From NCBI GenBank assembly GCA_963675135.1, contig OY776123.1:870501-934500 (forward strand): a DNA stretch of 64,000 bases. Reading direction: 5' to 3'. Positions 35,773 through 47,064 of this stretch are shown here, one piece after another. This DNA comes from Galeopsis tetrahit (Eukaryota > Streptophyta > Magnoliopsida > Lamiales > Lamiaceae). Position 1 is the stretch's first letter, and each line of letters opens with the position of its first letter. A program made the translations under genes and the position numbers. The notes below the pieces were generated by a model that worked only from the letters and a program-made list of their open reading frames with translations, did not search any database and had not been told where the DNA came from.

Positions 35773-35846
35773 GGTTATATAGCTTTAGGGTTTGAGTGAT
35801 TCCCCTCCAATTCTGTGAATTTGGCGATTTTTGAAGTTTTCCCGCC
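35773..35846 (-). promoter_or_regulatory. TATA box, telo-box and E2F-like site of RNR1
   Basis: On the minus strand a TATA-like CTATATAACC is at about 35773-35782 and a telo-box AAACCCTAAAG at about 35783-35793. TTTTCCCGCC (plus-strand reading, 35837-35846) matches the E2F consensus TTTCCCGC, with a second TTTGGCG-like core at about 35819-35825. E2F control of ribonucleotide reductase genes at S phase is established in plants and animals. Spacing to the start codon is 130-200 bp. Confidence 0.7.
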
Positions 35847-36046
35847 TATTCAAGAAAGAGAGCGTAAATGGAGGGAATTTGGAGCGGATAAGCCCTTTAT
35901 TATAATCAACGTGTTGGCTTTCACGACAAGCTTGTGGACCACTAATATTTATTTTTAATTTATTTATAAATTTAACAATATTAAAATTGTAAAGGAAGTT
36001 ATTTTTACATGTTTGAATTTTTTTGAATTTTCAAATTTGGATATTT

Positions 36047-36502
36047 AGGGTATGTTTCTTTTTGGTTTTAAAAGCCAGGTTTTGGATTTCAAGATCCAAA
36101 ACCCGTGTTACTTCGGGATTTAAAAATCGGTTTTCAAAATCCACTCAAAACCACCCCTATCAAACATATTGATTTGACATAAAGTTTTATCTATATAATA
36201 TTACTTCAATCATTATATTCTTTCTCAACAATAATATAATAATACTATAATAATATAATAATACAATAATATAATACATTTAATCATTACACACTTAATC
36301 AATCATTATAATCTCATCAAACAATAATATAATAATACAAACTCATTCAATCTTACAACTTGATTTGACATAAAGTTAAAACCTTCACTATTCCAAAACC
36401 CAAAAGAAACACCCATATTACTATTTATCGGGATTTCAAAAACCAGGATTTCAAAAATCTGGTTTTTAAAACCACCCAAATCCCAAAAGAAACACCCCCT
36501 TA
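36047..36502. mobile_element. MITE family G copy 1
   Basis: Ends TAGGGTATGTTTCTTTTTGG and CCCAAAAGAAACACCCCCTTA are inverted repeats. Subterminal GGATTTCAAGATCCAAAACC and AAATCTGGTTTTTAAAACCA blocks are also shared with 57766-58168. TIR style is like non-autonomous hAT elements; the superfamily is inferred. Confidence 0.7.
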
Positions 36503-36905
36503 GCTTCCTATGGAAGTCACATTTAATTTTTTTTTTCAAATTTGGATATTTAGCTTCCTATGGAAGTCTTTGTAAGAATTTAAATTCATCGAATTTTCGG
36601 TTCGATTCTTCTGTTTCATTTTTTGTGTTTTGGTGACGTTTCATTCAACTGAATTTTTAACATGTGTCGTCTACAATATTATACGATGTTGATTATTTTT
36701 TAATACGACACGTGTCAATTATTCATATGGTGAAATAAAAAGTGGAACATGTGGTTTCAATAGAAAACTTTGATCTTTACTAGTGTAAGATCCGTACAAT
36801 TATGATGCATTTTTTTTATTCTTTATTCAAATTTAAATGTAGATGAATGTAAGTTTAGGGAGGTAAAGATATCAAAATTGATTTAAAAAGGGATTCATAT
36901 GTTCT

Positions 36906-37199
36906 ACTCCATCCATTTCGTGATTATTTGCACACTTTTCTTAACGGGCGTCTCAACATTATTTGCACACTCTAAAAAATGAAATAATTCACATAATTTT
37001 TACCAATATTACCCTTCCTTTATTTTACTTGGGCCCACAACTTAACTCAATTTATAACTTTAGTCAAATCTCCACTCAATTTAGACAATGAATTACCAAT
37101 AATTCCCCTCCTTTATTCTAGTATACACATCACTATGTTTCATTTTCTTAATTTTCGTGCCGGTCAAACCATGCATAAAATCCTGGGACGGAGAGAGTA
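36906..37199. mobile_element. MITE family E copy 2
   Basis: Left ACTCCATCCATTTCGTGATT, right GTGCCGGTCAAACCATGCAT then CTGGGACGGAGAGAGTAT. Same layout as 27551-27820. Confidence 0.75.
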
Positions 37200-37240
37200 T
37201 GATCTATCAACTCGAGCATTCACACAATTATTATTGTATA

Positions 37241-37498
37241 CTTCCTCCGTCCCAGAATTTTATGCACACTTTGACCGGCACGAAAATTAAGAAAATGGAA
37301 TAAAGTGATGTGTAAGGTAAATAAAAGAGGGATATTATTGTTAATTCATTGATTAAAGTGAAAAATATTTGATTAAAGGTAAAATAGAGGAGAGATATTA
37401 TTGATATTATTTATTGTTTCCTTTTTTGGAGTGTGCAAAAAATGTTGGGACGCCCGTTAAGGAAAGTGTGCATAAAATCTTGGGATCGGAGGGAGTAT
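37241..37498. mobile_element. MITE family E copy 3 (inverted)
   Basis: Same element as 36906-37199 in the opposite direction: ACTTCCTCCGTCCCAGAATT, then TTTGACCGGCACGAAAATTA near the left, and GGATCGGAGGGAGTAT at the right. The two copies form a ~590 bp tail-to-tail arrangement. Confidence 0.75.
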
Positions 37499-37741
37499 AT
37501 TTTTTATGGAAATCTATGAGATATTGTTTCTATATATATAGATTTGTTTATATAGTGTATTTTAGTACAAGATAATTTGGAGATGCACCCGTTTATTACG
37601 AGAATTAAATTACACTACTTAATAAACTCATCTCAAATTTGTCCCGTTGTCATTTTTACATGAATATTTCATGTGTTTCAATTGTATTCTAACACGTTCG
37701 TGAAGTTAGTATTATACGGAGTATATAACTAAATGGGTTAG

Positions 37742-37948
37742 TCTGCTATGGACTCGAGTGCATGGCACCCTAGTCCATGTTGCACTTTTCAGTTACTGAC
37801 TTACACTTTTTGGTGAATGGTGTTGCACTTTTCAATTATTAATAATTGAAAAGTGCAACACCATTCACCAAAAAGTGTAAGTCAGTAAACTGAAAAATGC
37901 ACATGGACTAGGGTGCACAGCATGCACTCGAGTGCATACTAGACTTTA
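37742..37948. mobile_element. Foldback element copy 1
   Basis: Two ~100 bp arms are near-perfect reverse complements: GACTCGAGTGCATGGCACCC...TTGCACTTTTCAATTATT, then AATAATTGAAAAGTGCAA... ending GCACTCGAGTGCATACTAGA, with essentially no loop. A second copy is at 52217-52456. Confidence 0.85.
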
Positions 37949-38113
37949 CCTAACTAAATTTGTTCAAATGAAAAATATAACTTATTTTACGTTTTAGCTA
38001 AAGTTACTGTCAAGTTTTAGTTAATGTTAATACTCTCTTCTTTCGTTAAAGTTTACTTAAATTTATTTTAGATTATAAAGTATATGTTTAGTCTATTGAA
38101 ATAATTAACTTTT

Positions 38114-39771
38114 AGGTGGTGTATTCAATTCAGATTCTGTTGGATTTTTTTGGACTTTTAAAATCTGGGGATATTCAATCCGGATTTTTAAAAGTCTTTC
38201 AAAATTTTGAGGCATTCAATACGGATTTTAAAAAGTCTTTAGAAATCTTTAGGTATTCAACAATCTATGAATTTTAATACTCTAGGGCATGTTTGTTTTG
38301 GGACTCACACGTCCGGACGTGGGACGTAACGTCCCCCGTCTTGTTCTAATTCGGGATTTCACATCCGGATTTCAACATCCATTTCCATCCACCCCTAAAA
38401 ATATCTATATATTCAACTATTATAATAATATAACATCACTCACTCTTACTAATTGATTTGACATAAAGTTCTATTATACTATTATAATAATACAACATCA
38501 CCCACTCTTATTAATTGATTTGACATAAAGTTATATTATATAATACAACATCACACACTCTTACTCAATTGATTTGACATAAAGTTACATCCTATATTAC
38601 TCAACATCGCAAAACAAACACACACAATCACTATTTATTCATTAGGATTTCTCCATCCAGGATTTCTCCATCCCCATCTCCATCCAGGATTTCTCCATCC
38701 CCATCTCCATCCAGGATTTCTCCATCCCCATCTCCCCCATCCTACATAATCCCAAAACAAACACGCCCCTATGGATTTCGTTGGATTCTCCTTAAAAAAA
38801 TATAAATAAATTTCACTATTCAAAATCTCTTCTAAAAACCAGAGATTTCAACGGATTCTCTCAGAAGACTCTGAAAGAGAAGAAAAAAAAACTTTGTTGT
38901 TCTTCTAACAAAATTTCAACTACTAACCTACTGCATTAGTTTCCTTCGAAAGCACAAACAGACATTCTTGCTGTATTTTGAACCACAAAATCCTCTTCTT
39001 CAAACGAAATAAAATCAAGAAACTTAACTACGTTCTTCGATAAACATGACAGATTCTTCACCACCATTATTATCGTGAAAAAGATTACATCTCTGTATTT
39101 TAAAATTATGTTATCTCTTTAAAAATTATAATATATCGGCCGTTAGGTTAGCAATAATATATTCTCGATCGCTACATAATTTATAGCATTAATGTCACCT
39201 TAAGATCGTCACCCCTGCAATATTGAGAGATTTTTTTTGGTATTTTCAAATTGCAATTCAAAATTTTCAAAATCCAAGTTCCCATTTCAAACACAAGCAG
39301 AGTTATTATTGACTTGTGCTGGGATTCACCACATCTCGACATGGAAGAGAAAATTTGGAATTGGTTTCTCAAAGCCAATTACAACACAAAAGCTAATGTA
39401 TGGAAAACTAGTATGGCTAATGCTATGGGTAAATGAGCGCCTAGAATGAAGATAAGAATAATAATGATGAATAATAAAATTTTTTTGAACTAATATATTT
39501 TTGGTATTTTTTCTAAATATTTTAGATAATTTTTTTTATATACAAGTGCCTTCGATATACGTTTGCATCAATAATTTTAGCGGCATAGTTTATGGAAACC
39601 CATGTAAATCAATAAAAAAATGTGTATTTCAAAATTCTTTCAAATTTATGAAAATCCATATAAATCAATAAAAAAGTCAGTCAAACTCTGCATAGAGTCT
39701 ATGGATTTTCTAAATCCACTAACTTTTTAAAGTCCAAAAAAATCCAACAGAATCTCAATTGAATACACCCT
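38114..39771. mobile_element. PIF/Harbinger-like DNA transposon, non-autonomous
   Basis: Inverted ends of about 40 bp: GTGTATTCAATTCAGATTCT then GTTGGATTTTTTTGGAC on the left, and the mirror on the right (AATCTCAATTGAATACACCC). A TTA sits directly outside both ends, the target duplication expected of PIF/Harbinger. Internally, 39264-39345 (+) reads like the C-terminal end of a Harbinger transposase (KFPFQTQAELLLTCAGIHH), then continues in another frame (DMEEKIWNWFLKANY). Too little remains for activity. A MITE (38284-38770) is nested inside. Confidence 0.6.
38284..38770. mobile_element. MITE family H nested in the Harbinger-like element
   Basis: Ends AGGGCATGTTTGTTTTGGGA and CCCAAAACAAACACGCCCCT are inverted repeats. 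Contains repeats of TTGATTTGACATAAAGTT (shared with family G) and a ~27 bp minisatellite (CCATCCAGGATTTCTCCATC) at about 38643-38742. Confidence 0.7.
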
Positions 39772-40093
39772 CCCTCCTTAAGTATTATTTATATTTTATT
39801 AACAAAATTGGGTATCTAAGTATAACATTTAAATTAAATTTAGGGCACGATTAACATGGTCCAACGGTTGCATATGAGATCCAACTCTTTAATAAATTAA
39901 ATAAAAATTGAATTGGGCCAGATTAATTCTGAAGCCCATATTCTCTACTTGGGCCCATTTCTCAAGCCCATGTTCTTTTCCGAAGGCCCAGTAGTTTAAT
40001 TTATTTGCTTTCTCTCTCTAGAAGGTGAAAAATTGAGGGCAAATAGTTGATCAAATTGGGTATTCAGATCGTGTAATCGAACGGAAAAGGGAA

Positions 40094-42043
40094 ATGGGTT
40101 ACGTGCTGCGAGTGAGATTGGCGTCGTTCTTCACCGGCGCCGCCCTGGCATCCGCCGCCGGTCTGTATTTTCTCCAGAAGGATTATAAAGTTGCACACCA
40201 CGCCATTTCTCAACAGGTTTTCTATACTATTCTGTTTAATGGAATTTCGATTTTGTTTTATCTCGATTAGAATTCAATGTGGTGGCTGGTGGTTTGGCGT
40301 GGAATTGATATGGAATATAAAATATCTTCATGTGTGAATTGAATGAGTCGTTTGTGTTGTGATATATGGAAGAATTAAACCACGGATGAAAAATAAATCG
40401 TTTATAATGAACAAATTTTGGCGCTAGTAAATATATTTGAGAAATGATATGATGCTTTTGTGAAACGTTGAAAGAATATTATGCCTAGCATTTGAGATCA
40501 TGATTGTGCTATATTTCCGTCGAGGATGTGGAAAAACAATATCAAACTGGATTTTGCTAGATTTCAAAGTTAATTATGGTTTATCATGATTTGGAGAATC
40601 GACTGAGTGTAGATATGGTTTAACTACTCCATAAATTGCATCTCCATTGTTGGAGTGAGAAGTTGTTGATCAGGGCTTATGAATGCAGCCTAAAGTGCTG
40701 TCCTTTTTCCATGACTATGGTTCTACTAAGGGTCAATCACTTGAATCCAGGCCCTAAGCTTATGATGCTTCTGCAATAAAGCAGACAATCAATATAAATA
40801 GTTTTTGACTTAATCTGCATTATGTAAGCTTAGTTGTACTTTCTTGACATAATATTATGATCCATACCATTGTTAGAATATATATTCAAATCATTTCGAT
40901 AAAGGCACAAAGGCAACTCGTTGTACTGATGTCCACCTCATTAGAGCCAAATGCTTCTGCTCTGTTTTCACATCTGTTGAAGAAAACCACATGCTTGAAG
41001 AAATAATGACCAAGCCAAAATGTTATCCAACAAAAAGAGAGCTACGCCAACCTTTGTTTGCTATTTTGTTCATTCCTTTCCTTTTCTTTTTTTTTTGGCC
41101 GGGTTGGGATTAAAGGCTTGGATTGTTTGTTTTCCTCTTCCTTTATTGTCATCTATTTCGTATGCTCTTCATTGCTTCTTGTCTTCTGTTTTATTTTCTC
41201 TGGCATAGTCAATTGTTAACAAAAGCAATGTAATATCATGGTATGAGCAATCCCCTAAAGAAATACTCCGTACTATAAAATGAAGATTCTAAGAGAACCT
41301 ACAAGCAACTCAAGGAAAAGAATAAGCACTTTTGTTTTGGAAGAAGACAACCTATTGGGACGTATAATTGGACGATTCCATTGTTTAGTAGCATCTACAT
41401 ATGATTTCCTATTACATATCACTCTGCTCCTACTAAATTTATTGAAAAGCAAAATAAAGCACTAGTTTCATCTCTAAGTATTTAAAATCCTTCCCTTCAG
41501 CTAGCACAATCGTCAAGCTGAAAATGTTTCCTTTTGCCAAGATAAGCATTTGTATAATATGAATCGACTCTAGAGTTATACTGACAAGAGGAGAAGAGAT
41601 TGCTGTGAGTCTCAAATTATTCTATAAATTGAGCAAATTGTTGATTATGAGTTGGAACTCTTGGAGTTATCTAGTTTTATAAGCCATCAAAAGACGGCTC
41701 TATACCGTGTAATCATGTTTCGTATTTGAATCTTTATTCTCCTTTCATTTCTGTCTACATTTAGTTAACTACTATTTGATTACACAGGAAATCTGAATTT
41801 GCTCTATAAAGGTATTTCAATTAGGGAATGAATGTTTGAGATGACTTCCAACAACAATACAATTTTCCTTTTCTGAATAATTTACATGTACTCAGAATCT
41901 GAAAATGGATGATTTGTTTGATATGACACGTCTTTCGTTTCATATAGGTGAATAGCCTTTACGAAACTCTGGATGAGCGTGTATTGAAATTGGAGAAGTT
42001 GAAAGAAGTTGAGGCACCGAAGCACGTGGAAGCTGCTGAATAG
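40094..42043 (+). CDS. Small single-pass membrane protein, function unknown
   Basis: Two exons, 40094-40216 and 41948-42043, join in phase to 72 residues. The N-terminus MGYVLRVRLASFF is basic and leads into one hydrophobic stretch (TGAALASAAGLYFL, about residues 14-27). A hydrophilic part with an amphipathic helix (SLYETLDERVLKLEKLKEVE) follows, likely coiled. The style resembles small conserved plant organelle-membrane proteins, but I cannot name it. Support comes from the in-phase splice across 1.7 kb with good GT/AG sites, an AT-rich intron, coding-like GC in exon 1, and upstream GGCCCA/AAGCCCA motifs (39950-39992) typical of housekeeping genes. Start is the first ATG of the exon. It was too short and split to stand out as an ORF. 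Confidence 0.72.
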
Positions 42044-43148
42044 AAATTGTGGCCAAAATGTTGTATGTGTGAGATGTAGTTCTTTTCCTGTTTGAGAGAG
42101 ATGCAGGTTTAATTGCCTGAAATATTTCTTCTTAGAACTGATAGCTTTGAAATGGTACTGATGTGCCATATGCTGTAACAAATGGAACAATGTTAGTAAC
42201 CATTTTCCATTGATAATGCTACTCAATAACTGTGCTTAATTTGCATATCTTCTCTCTTTTCGTCTGCATTTTCTGTGGAACGGTTTATCTTAGGGGGCGT
42301 TTTGGAATGAGAATCGTTAAATAGTGAATTACAGTAAGGACGAAGGCTACATTGTAAGTGTTACGCTTTAATTTTCGAGTAAGTGGGGAATTGGAGATAA
42401 AAAGACGATTGGTTGAGTCTCATTACGTCAATATTAAGTTCTCGTTGAAGAATTTTGAACGTGATAACATCATTTTTTACCTAAAGTTTACCTATTTTTA
42501 GTTTTGATTCGTTTCTTTCTCTTACTCACATTTGATCGTGACGTTAACGTCTTTTGACTGATGGAATTAACTATTCAAAGTGATAAAATAGTAAAATATG
42601 TCAATGTCAATGTAAATTTAGGTGAAAATTTTAAAATAATTCCCTAAAAAAGACGTGGAAAATACGATTTTCTACCATTCAAAATATATTTTTTTCATTA
42701 ATAAACTCCATAAAAAAAAAAACGGCCATTTGACCGACCCCTACACAGTGTCTAATCTCATTTTCGTCTAAACATGCAGATAGCCTAACCCGAATTTTAG
42801 AGGCTATGTTCAATGTGAACATTATTCCTTTAATTGGAAAACACGTAGATACATTTTTTTTTTTTAAAAAAAACGTAATCACATAGATACATGAAAAAAT
42901 AAAATTATACCTAAAAATGAATATCATTAAATACATACTTTTAATCATTTACAGTTATTTCAAACTGCGTTTGTACCTTACGCATCACTCGTAGTACACT
43001 CCCTTCATAAACACTTCAACTAATTATAGTGAAAACACTCATCCCCATTTCTCTCGATCTATCCAGTTGCACAATCTCCGCCGATTGCACAACTGGAATC
43101 CCTAATTTTCCGATCGAACAAGGGTAGGAATTACTATAATTGGTAAGA
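42044..43148. other. Spacer between the small gene and LIKE-COV
   Basis: 3' UTR to about 42230. The 42291-42660 region has MITE-like wording (GGGGGCGTTTTGGAATGAG) but no convincing inverted ends. 42670-42950 is AT-rich. The last ~130 bp (ATTTCTCTCGATCTATCC onward) is likely 5' UTR of the next gene. Confidence 0.5.
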
Positions 43149-46100
43149 ATGGCGGAGGAGAAGGACGCCACGTCGGTGCCACTGAGTCAAAGTGCTCGCG
43201 ATGATGAAGAAGGGCGAGATCCCGAAGATCCGTTAAAAACGCCTCCAACTGCTCCTGATTCTTCCACCCGTAGGGTTAGTGTGTTTTTAACCGTTTACCA
43301 TGTATTAATTTGTGTGTATTTATTGAAATGTGAGTTGAATTTGATCGTATAATAGTGTAATATTGGAAACTTAGCTGGGTATTTGATATTTTTGGGGCTG
43401 ATTTGGACAATAATTAAGCATAATGGATTGTGATTAATATAAAAACGTGTTTCTGTTCAAGTGTTGGTGATAATGCCAGAGACGTTAATTTGTATTAACA
43501 GGAGGCGGAAATTGGTTTATATTGGAGTATATCGCAAATTTCTCTTAATTGTCAATGATTGTTGAAGAATATAACATAAATATGGGATATTCCAAAATCT
43601 TGGGGAAAAAAAGAAGAAAGAATGGGGTTCATATGCGCCTGAAAGTTCAGTTTCTCCATCTCTTTCCTGTCGTTGATGAACAACCTACCAAAATAACATA
43701 TCCTGTAATAAGATTTCTCTTGCAAAATGTGATCCCTTTTCCTTCTTCTTGTTGCTGGATATCTCGTTCGTACACATCTTCTCTGTGTTTCCCCGGCCTC
43801 TAGTGAGTTACAGACAGAGCTCGAAAAGGTCAAATCTTTGATGATTTCATCATCTATGATTGAGTTACGAAAACTTCTGTATAGGTATCCTACATGTGCA
43901 CCGAATTCTTTTTGGTTAAAGAATCTCTTTCTAGTTGTTCGGGAACAATTAGGAGATTCTCTAGAAGAAATATAGGATCTGCCATAAGATTATCTGTAAA
44001 TTAGTTTTTAGCAGTTGCATTGACCAGCCCTGATAAAATTAGCCAGCCTATGATTAGCCAAAATGGATTCCCTATTTTGCTTACATAAGTTAATAAAACC
44101 TCAATAATAATAAAAAAAACAATTGCTATGGTCTGGTCTACGTACTTGCCAAAGTTCGAGCACGTACAATGAAGTTGATGATGTCTGGGAAGAGTATAAT
44201 TAGTCAATAACTAAGCTTCCAAATGATAATAAATGTATTCCCTCCAGAAAAAGAAAAAAAAGATAAGGTAATACAAGAAAAAGAAGAGAAAGAGTAAAAT
44301 TAATTAATAAGTAAGCTACCAAATGATAACAAATGCATTGCCTCCAGAAAAAAGAGTATTTCTAGTCTCACAACAGATGGACTGTTGACTCTTGTCTTTT
44401 GTTGTTACCTTGTCTTGGCTTCCCATTGTTTTTTCTTTACAGAAGGTTATGCTTCCGATATCCCGTCAATGGTTTTATTCTCCTTTTTCCAGTTTAGAGG
44501 TTTCAGGTCTGGAAACAGTTGGTTTTAGAAGCAACTCTGTTACAGGTGCTGTACTACAGCTTTTTAATTCATCTGACTCTGAAATGCCTAATTGGAAAAA
44601 ACAGAGGGGTGTAAGGGCTGGGGTGGATGGGTGGAGCTGTATAAACTCTGGTAAAAGATGCCAATTCTTCATCGAGATTTTACTGGTTTGAAGATTACGA
44701 GTTATTCTTTTAGGGGATGTTTGTTTTGGGAAGTAAAATCTGGATTTGGGATTTTGAAATCCAACCCATGTTCTACTTTGGGATTTAGAATTAGGATTTT
44801 TCAAAATCATACCCTATAAAATACCTATAAAACCTACAAAAGTCAACCCTAAAAATACCTACAAACCCTATATAAACACCTATAAATCCTATACTATAAA
44901 GTTAAATCCCATAACAAACACAAAACATACAAGCCATTAGTATTTCAAAATCCCAAAACAAACATCCTTTATGGACTGAGGGAGGTTTTGTAAAGGATGG
45001 AGTGAAACAAGTTATCATATTAATGGGAAATATCCTTTTAAAAAATATTATGTCTATTTTTCAGATTCGAATCTTCTGCAGTGTAATATATTATGGAGTA
45101 GATGTTTTTCTTTAGAAACATTTTTTTGTTTGCTTGTCTTTTTGGTAATTTTTTTTTTTAATTTGATTTTAATATCTAAAGGACTTCAATTCTCATTGCC
45201 CAGGCTTGCTGTTTTGTTCTTCAAAGTTGGGTCTCAAAAAAGTTCATGACTGGATGGTACTTATCTGCCTAACAACCTTCTTTATTTGAATTTAAATTTA
45301 AATTTTCCAGGTGAATATAACATCGTAAAACATTACAATTGCAGTGTAGTTCTATTTCCAGTTGCCATTACATTTTTTGTGACTTGGTGGTTCGTTCAAT
45401 TTGTTGACGGCTTCTTCAGTCCTCTATATGCTCAGCTAGGCATCGATATATTTGGTAAGTTTCATTTTTATGTAGTCAGCTAGTATATTACCATTTTCAC
45501 TTTCTGTATCACACATTCAAGATTACATTTTAGATCAATGTTAACATTGATATGTTTCTATTTCATGAGTGGCAACTAATAGATGTATTTCTCTTCATGC
45601 TTTTCAACTCAATTTCTGTTTAGTCATCTATGTTCTTACCACTTTCTCTTAGAAGTTCTTCGATATGCTAATTACATCAATTGTTTTTGATGCAGGACTT
45701 GGATTTGTGACATCATTACTCTTTGTATTTCTTGTTGGTGTATTTGTTTCATCATGGCTGGGTGCTACAGTTTTCTGGATTGGAGAATGGTTTATAAAAC
45801 GAATGCCATTTGTTAAGCACCTTTACTCAGCTTCAAAGCAAATCAGTTCCGCAATTTCTCCCGGTAAAGAATGGACTCCATTCCTGATTTCACATATACT
45901 TTAGGGTTAATTACATAAAAAATTACTACCTTTTTCACATTTTTTCAAGTACACTTATTGTTTGCTGTCTCCTACACCTTATGCATAACATTTGGTGTTT
46001 GAATTTTATACTTCAGACCAAAATAGTACTGCATTTAAGGAAGTCGCAATCATACGCCATCCACGAGAGGGTGAATATGCATTTGGCTTTATCACTTCCA

Positions 46101-47064
46101 CTGTTGTCCTCCAGGTATTTCTTGGTTGTCACATTTGTGAAGCAATTTTTATTTTTAAAATTATCATATGCTATATTGTTTGTCTTAAAAAAACAGGCCG
46201 TTGAGAACATAATAAAAAACTAGAAATTAGTTGGAAGTATCCGAGTAATACATTTCTACAAATCACTTTCTAACTAGACATCCCCTAATTGCATTTTATA
46301 TGGGTAGTGATTTTAACAAATTTCTATTAAAAGACCAACATTCCGTCTCTCATATTATGGGCAGAAAAGGGCTGAACTTTGAAAAAGACTTACTAGTAGC
46401 TATTATCAATAAAAAGCACACCTTGGAAAAACAAAAGAAAACATGTAAGATCATTAATTATTGTGTTTGAAAAATAGCCTTAAAATCATCAATTCATTTC
46501 AGTTCCCAAGTTTAATGGCCATGGCTATTTTTTTAGTATACAATAGCTTCTCCCATTGAGAAATAAATGATTTTCAGACAAATAAAATATGGAGTTATTT
46601 TTCCAATGAATTATTGTTCCATTCATAGATGAATAATCTATTATTCTAGAAATTGTCAAAATTACATATTAGATATTCTTTATTTATTTACTTGTATGTT
46701 TCAGAGAGATGAAGGAGATGAAGAATTATGCAGTGTTTTTGTTCCAACAAATCACTTATACATTGGTGACATATTCTTGGTTAACTCCAAGGAAATTATA
46801 AGGCCAAATCTGTCTATTCGTGAAGGAATAGGTACGATTTCATTACCTATATCTACATATAATCCATACGATTCCTCTGTATCTTCCCAGAAAGTACAAG
46901 TACTATGAAGCCTGAATTTTGAATAGTGCCTAACATCGTCGAGTGAAATTGCAGAAATAATAGTTTCAGGAGGTATGACGATGCCACAAAAGATCACTCC
47001 AATCTCTCCTATCGAAAGAGTTGCTCGCCCAGGGGAAAGGGTCCCTCTCAACAGACTAATGTAG
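43149..47064 (+). CDS. LCV: LIKE-COV membrane protein (DUF502 family)
   Basis: Seven exons: 43149-43274, 45204-45256, 45345-45454, 45696-45863, 46017-46114, 46705-46831 and 46955-47064. Phases close; 263 residues, the usual length for LCV/COV1. The N-terminus is acidic (MAEEKDATSVPLS...). VLQSWVSKKFMTG precedes a first membrane segment (VVLFPVAITFFVTWWFVQFV), and VTSLLFVFLVGVFVSSWLGA is the second, followed by the conserved ASKQISSAISP and FVPTNHLYIGD motifs. COV1 and LCV proteins act at the Golgi/TGN and affect vascular patterning and myrosin cells in Arabidopsis. An upstream in-frame non-ATG extension exists but ATG 43149 is the natural start. Intron 1 (1.9 kb) holds a MITE and a small duplication. 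Exact paralogue (LCV1/2/3) not decided. Confidence 0.93.
44206..44357. repeat. ~100 bp spaced direct duplication in LCV intron 1
   Basis: AAGCTTCCAAATGATAATAAATG...CCCTCCAGAAAA occurs at about 44213 and again (AAGCTACCAAATGATAACAAATG...) at about 44312, with a purine-rich stretch between. Confidence 0.7.
44711..44973. mobile_element. MITE related to family H in LCV intron 1
   Basis: Ends TAGGGGATGTTTGTTTTGGG and CCCAAAACAAACATCCTTTA are inverted repeats. Interior has repeated AAAATCCC/ACCTATAAA words. No ORF. Confidence 0.7.

Larger units (their letters stand above)
35847..40093. other. Transposon-rich intergenic region
   Basis: No host gene seen. It contains a hAT-like MITE (36047-36502), two CTCCCTCCGTC MITEs in opposite orientation (36906-37199, 37241-37498), a ~200 bp foldback (37742-37948), and a Harbinger-like element (38114-39771) with another MITE nested in it (38284-38770). 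The final ~140 bp carries GGCCCA motifs (about 39952-39992) that probably belong to the promoter of the next gene. Confidence 0.6.

Noticed and set aside
42291..42660. MITE starting GGGGGCGTTTTGGAATGAG
   Set aside because: No matching inverted right end could be located.
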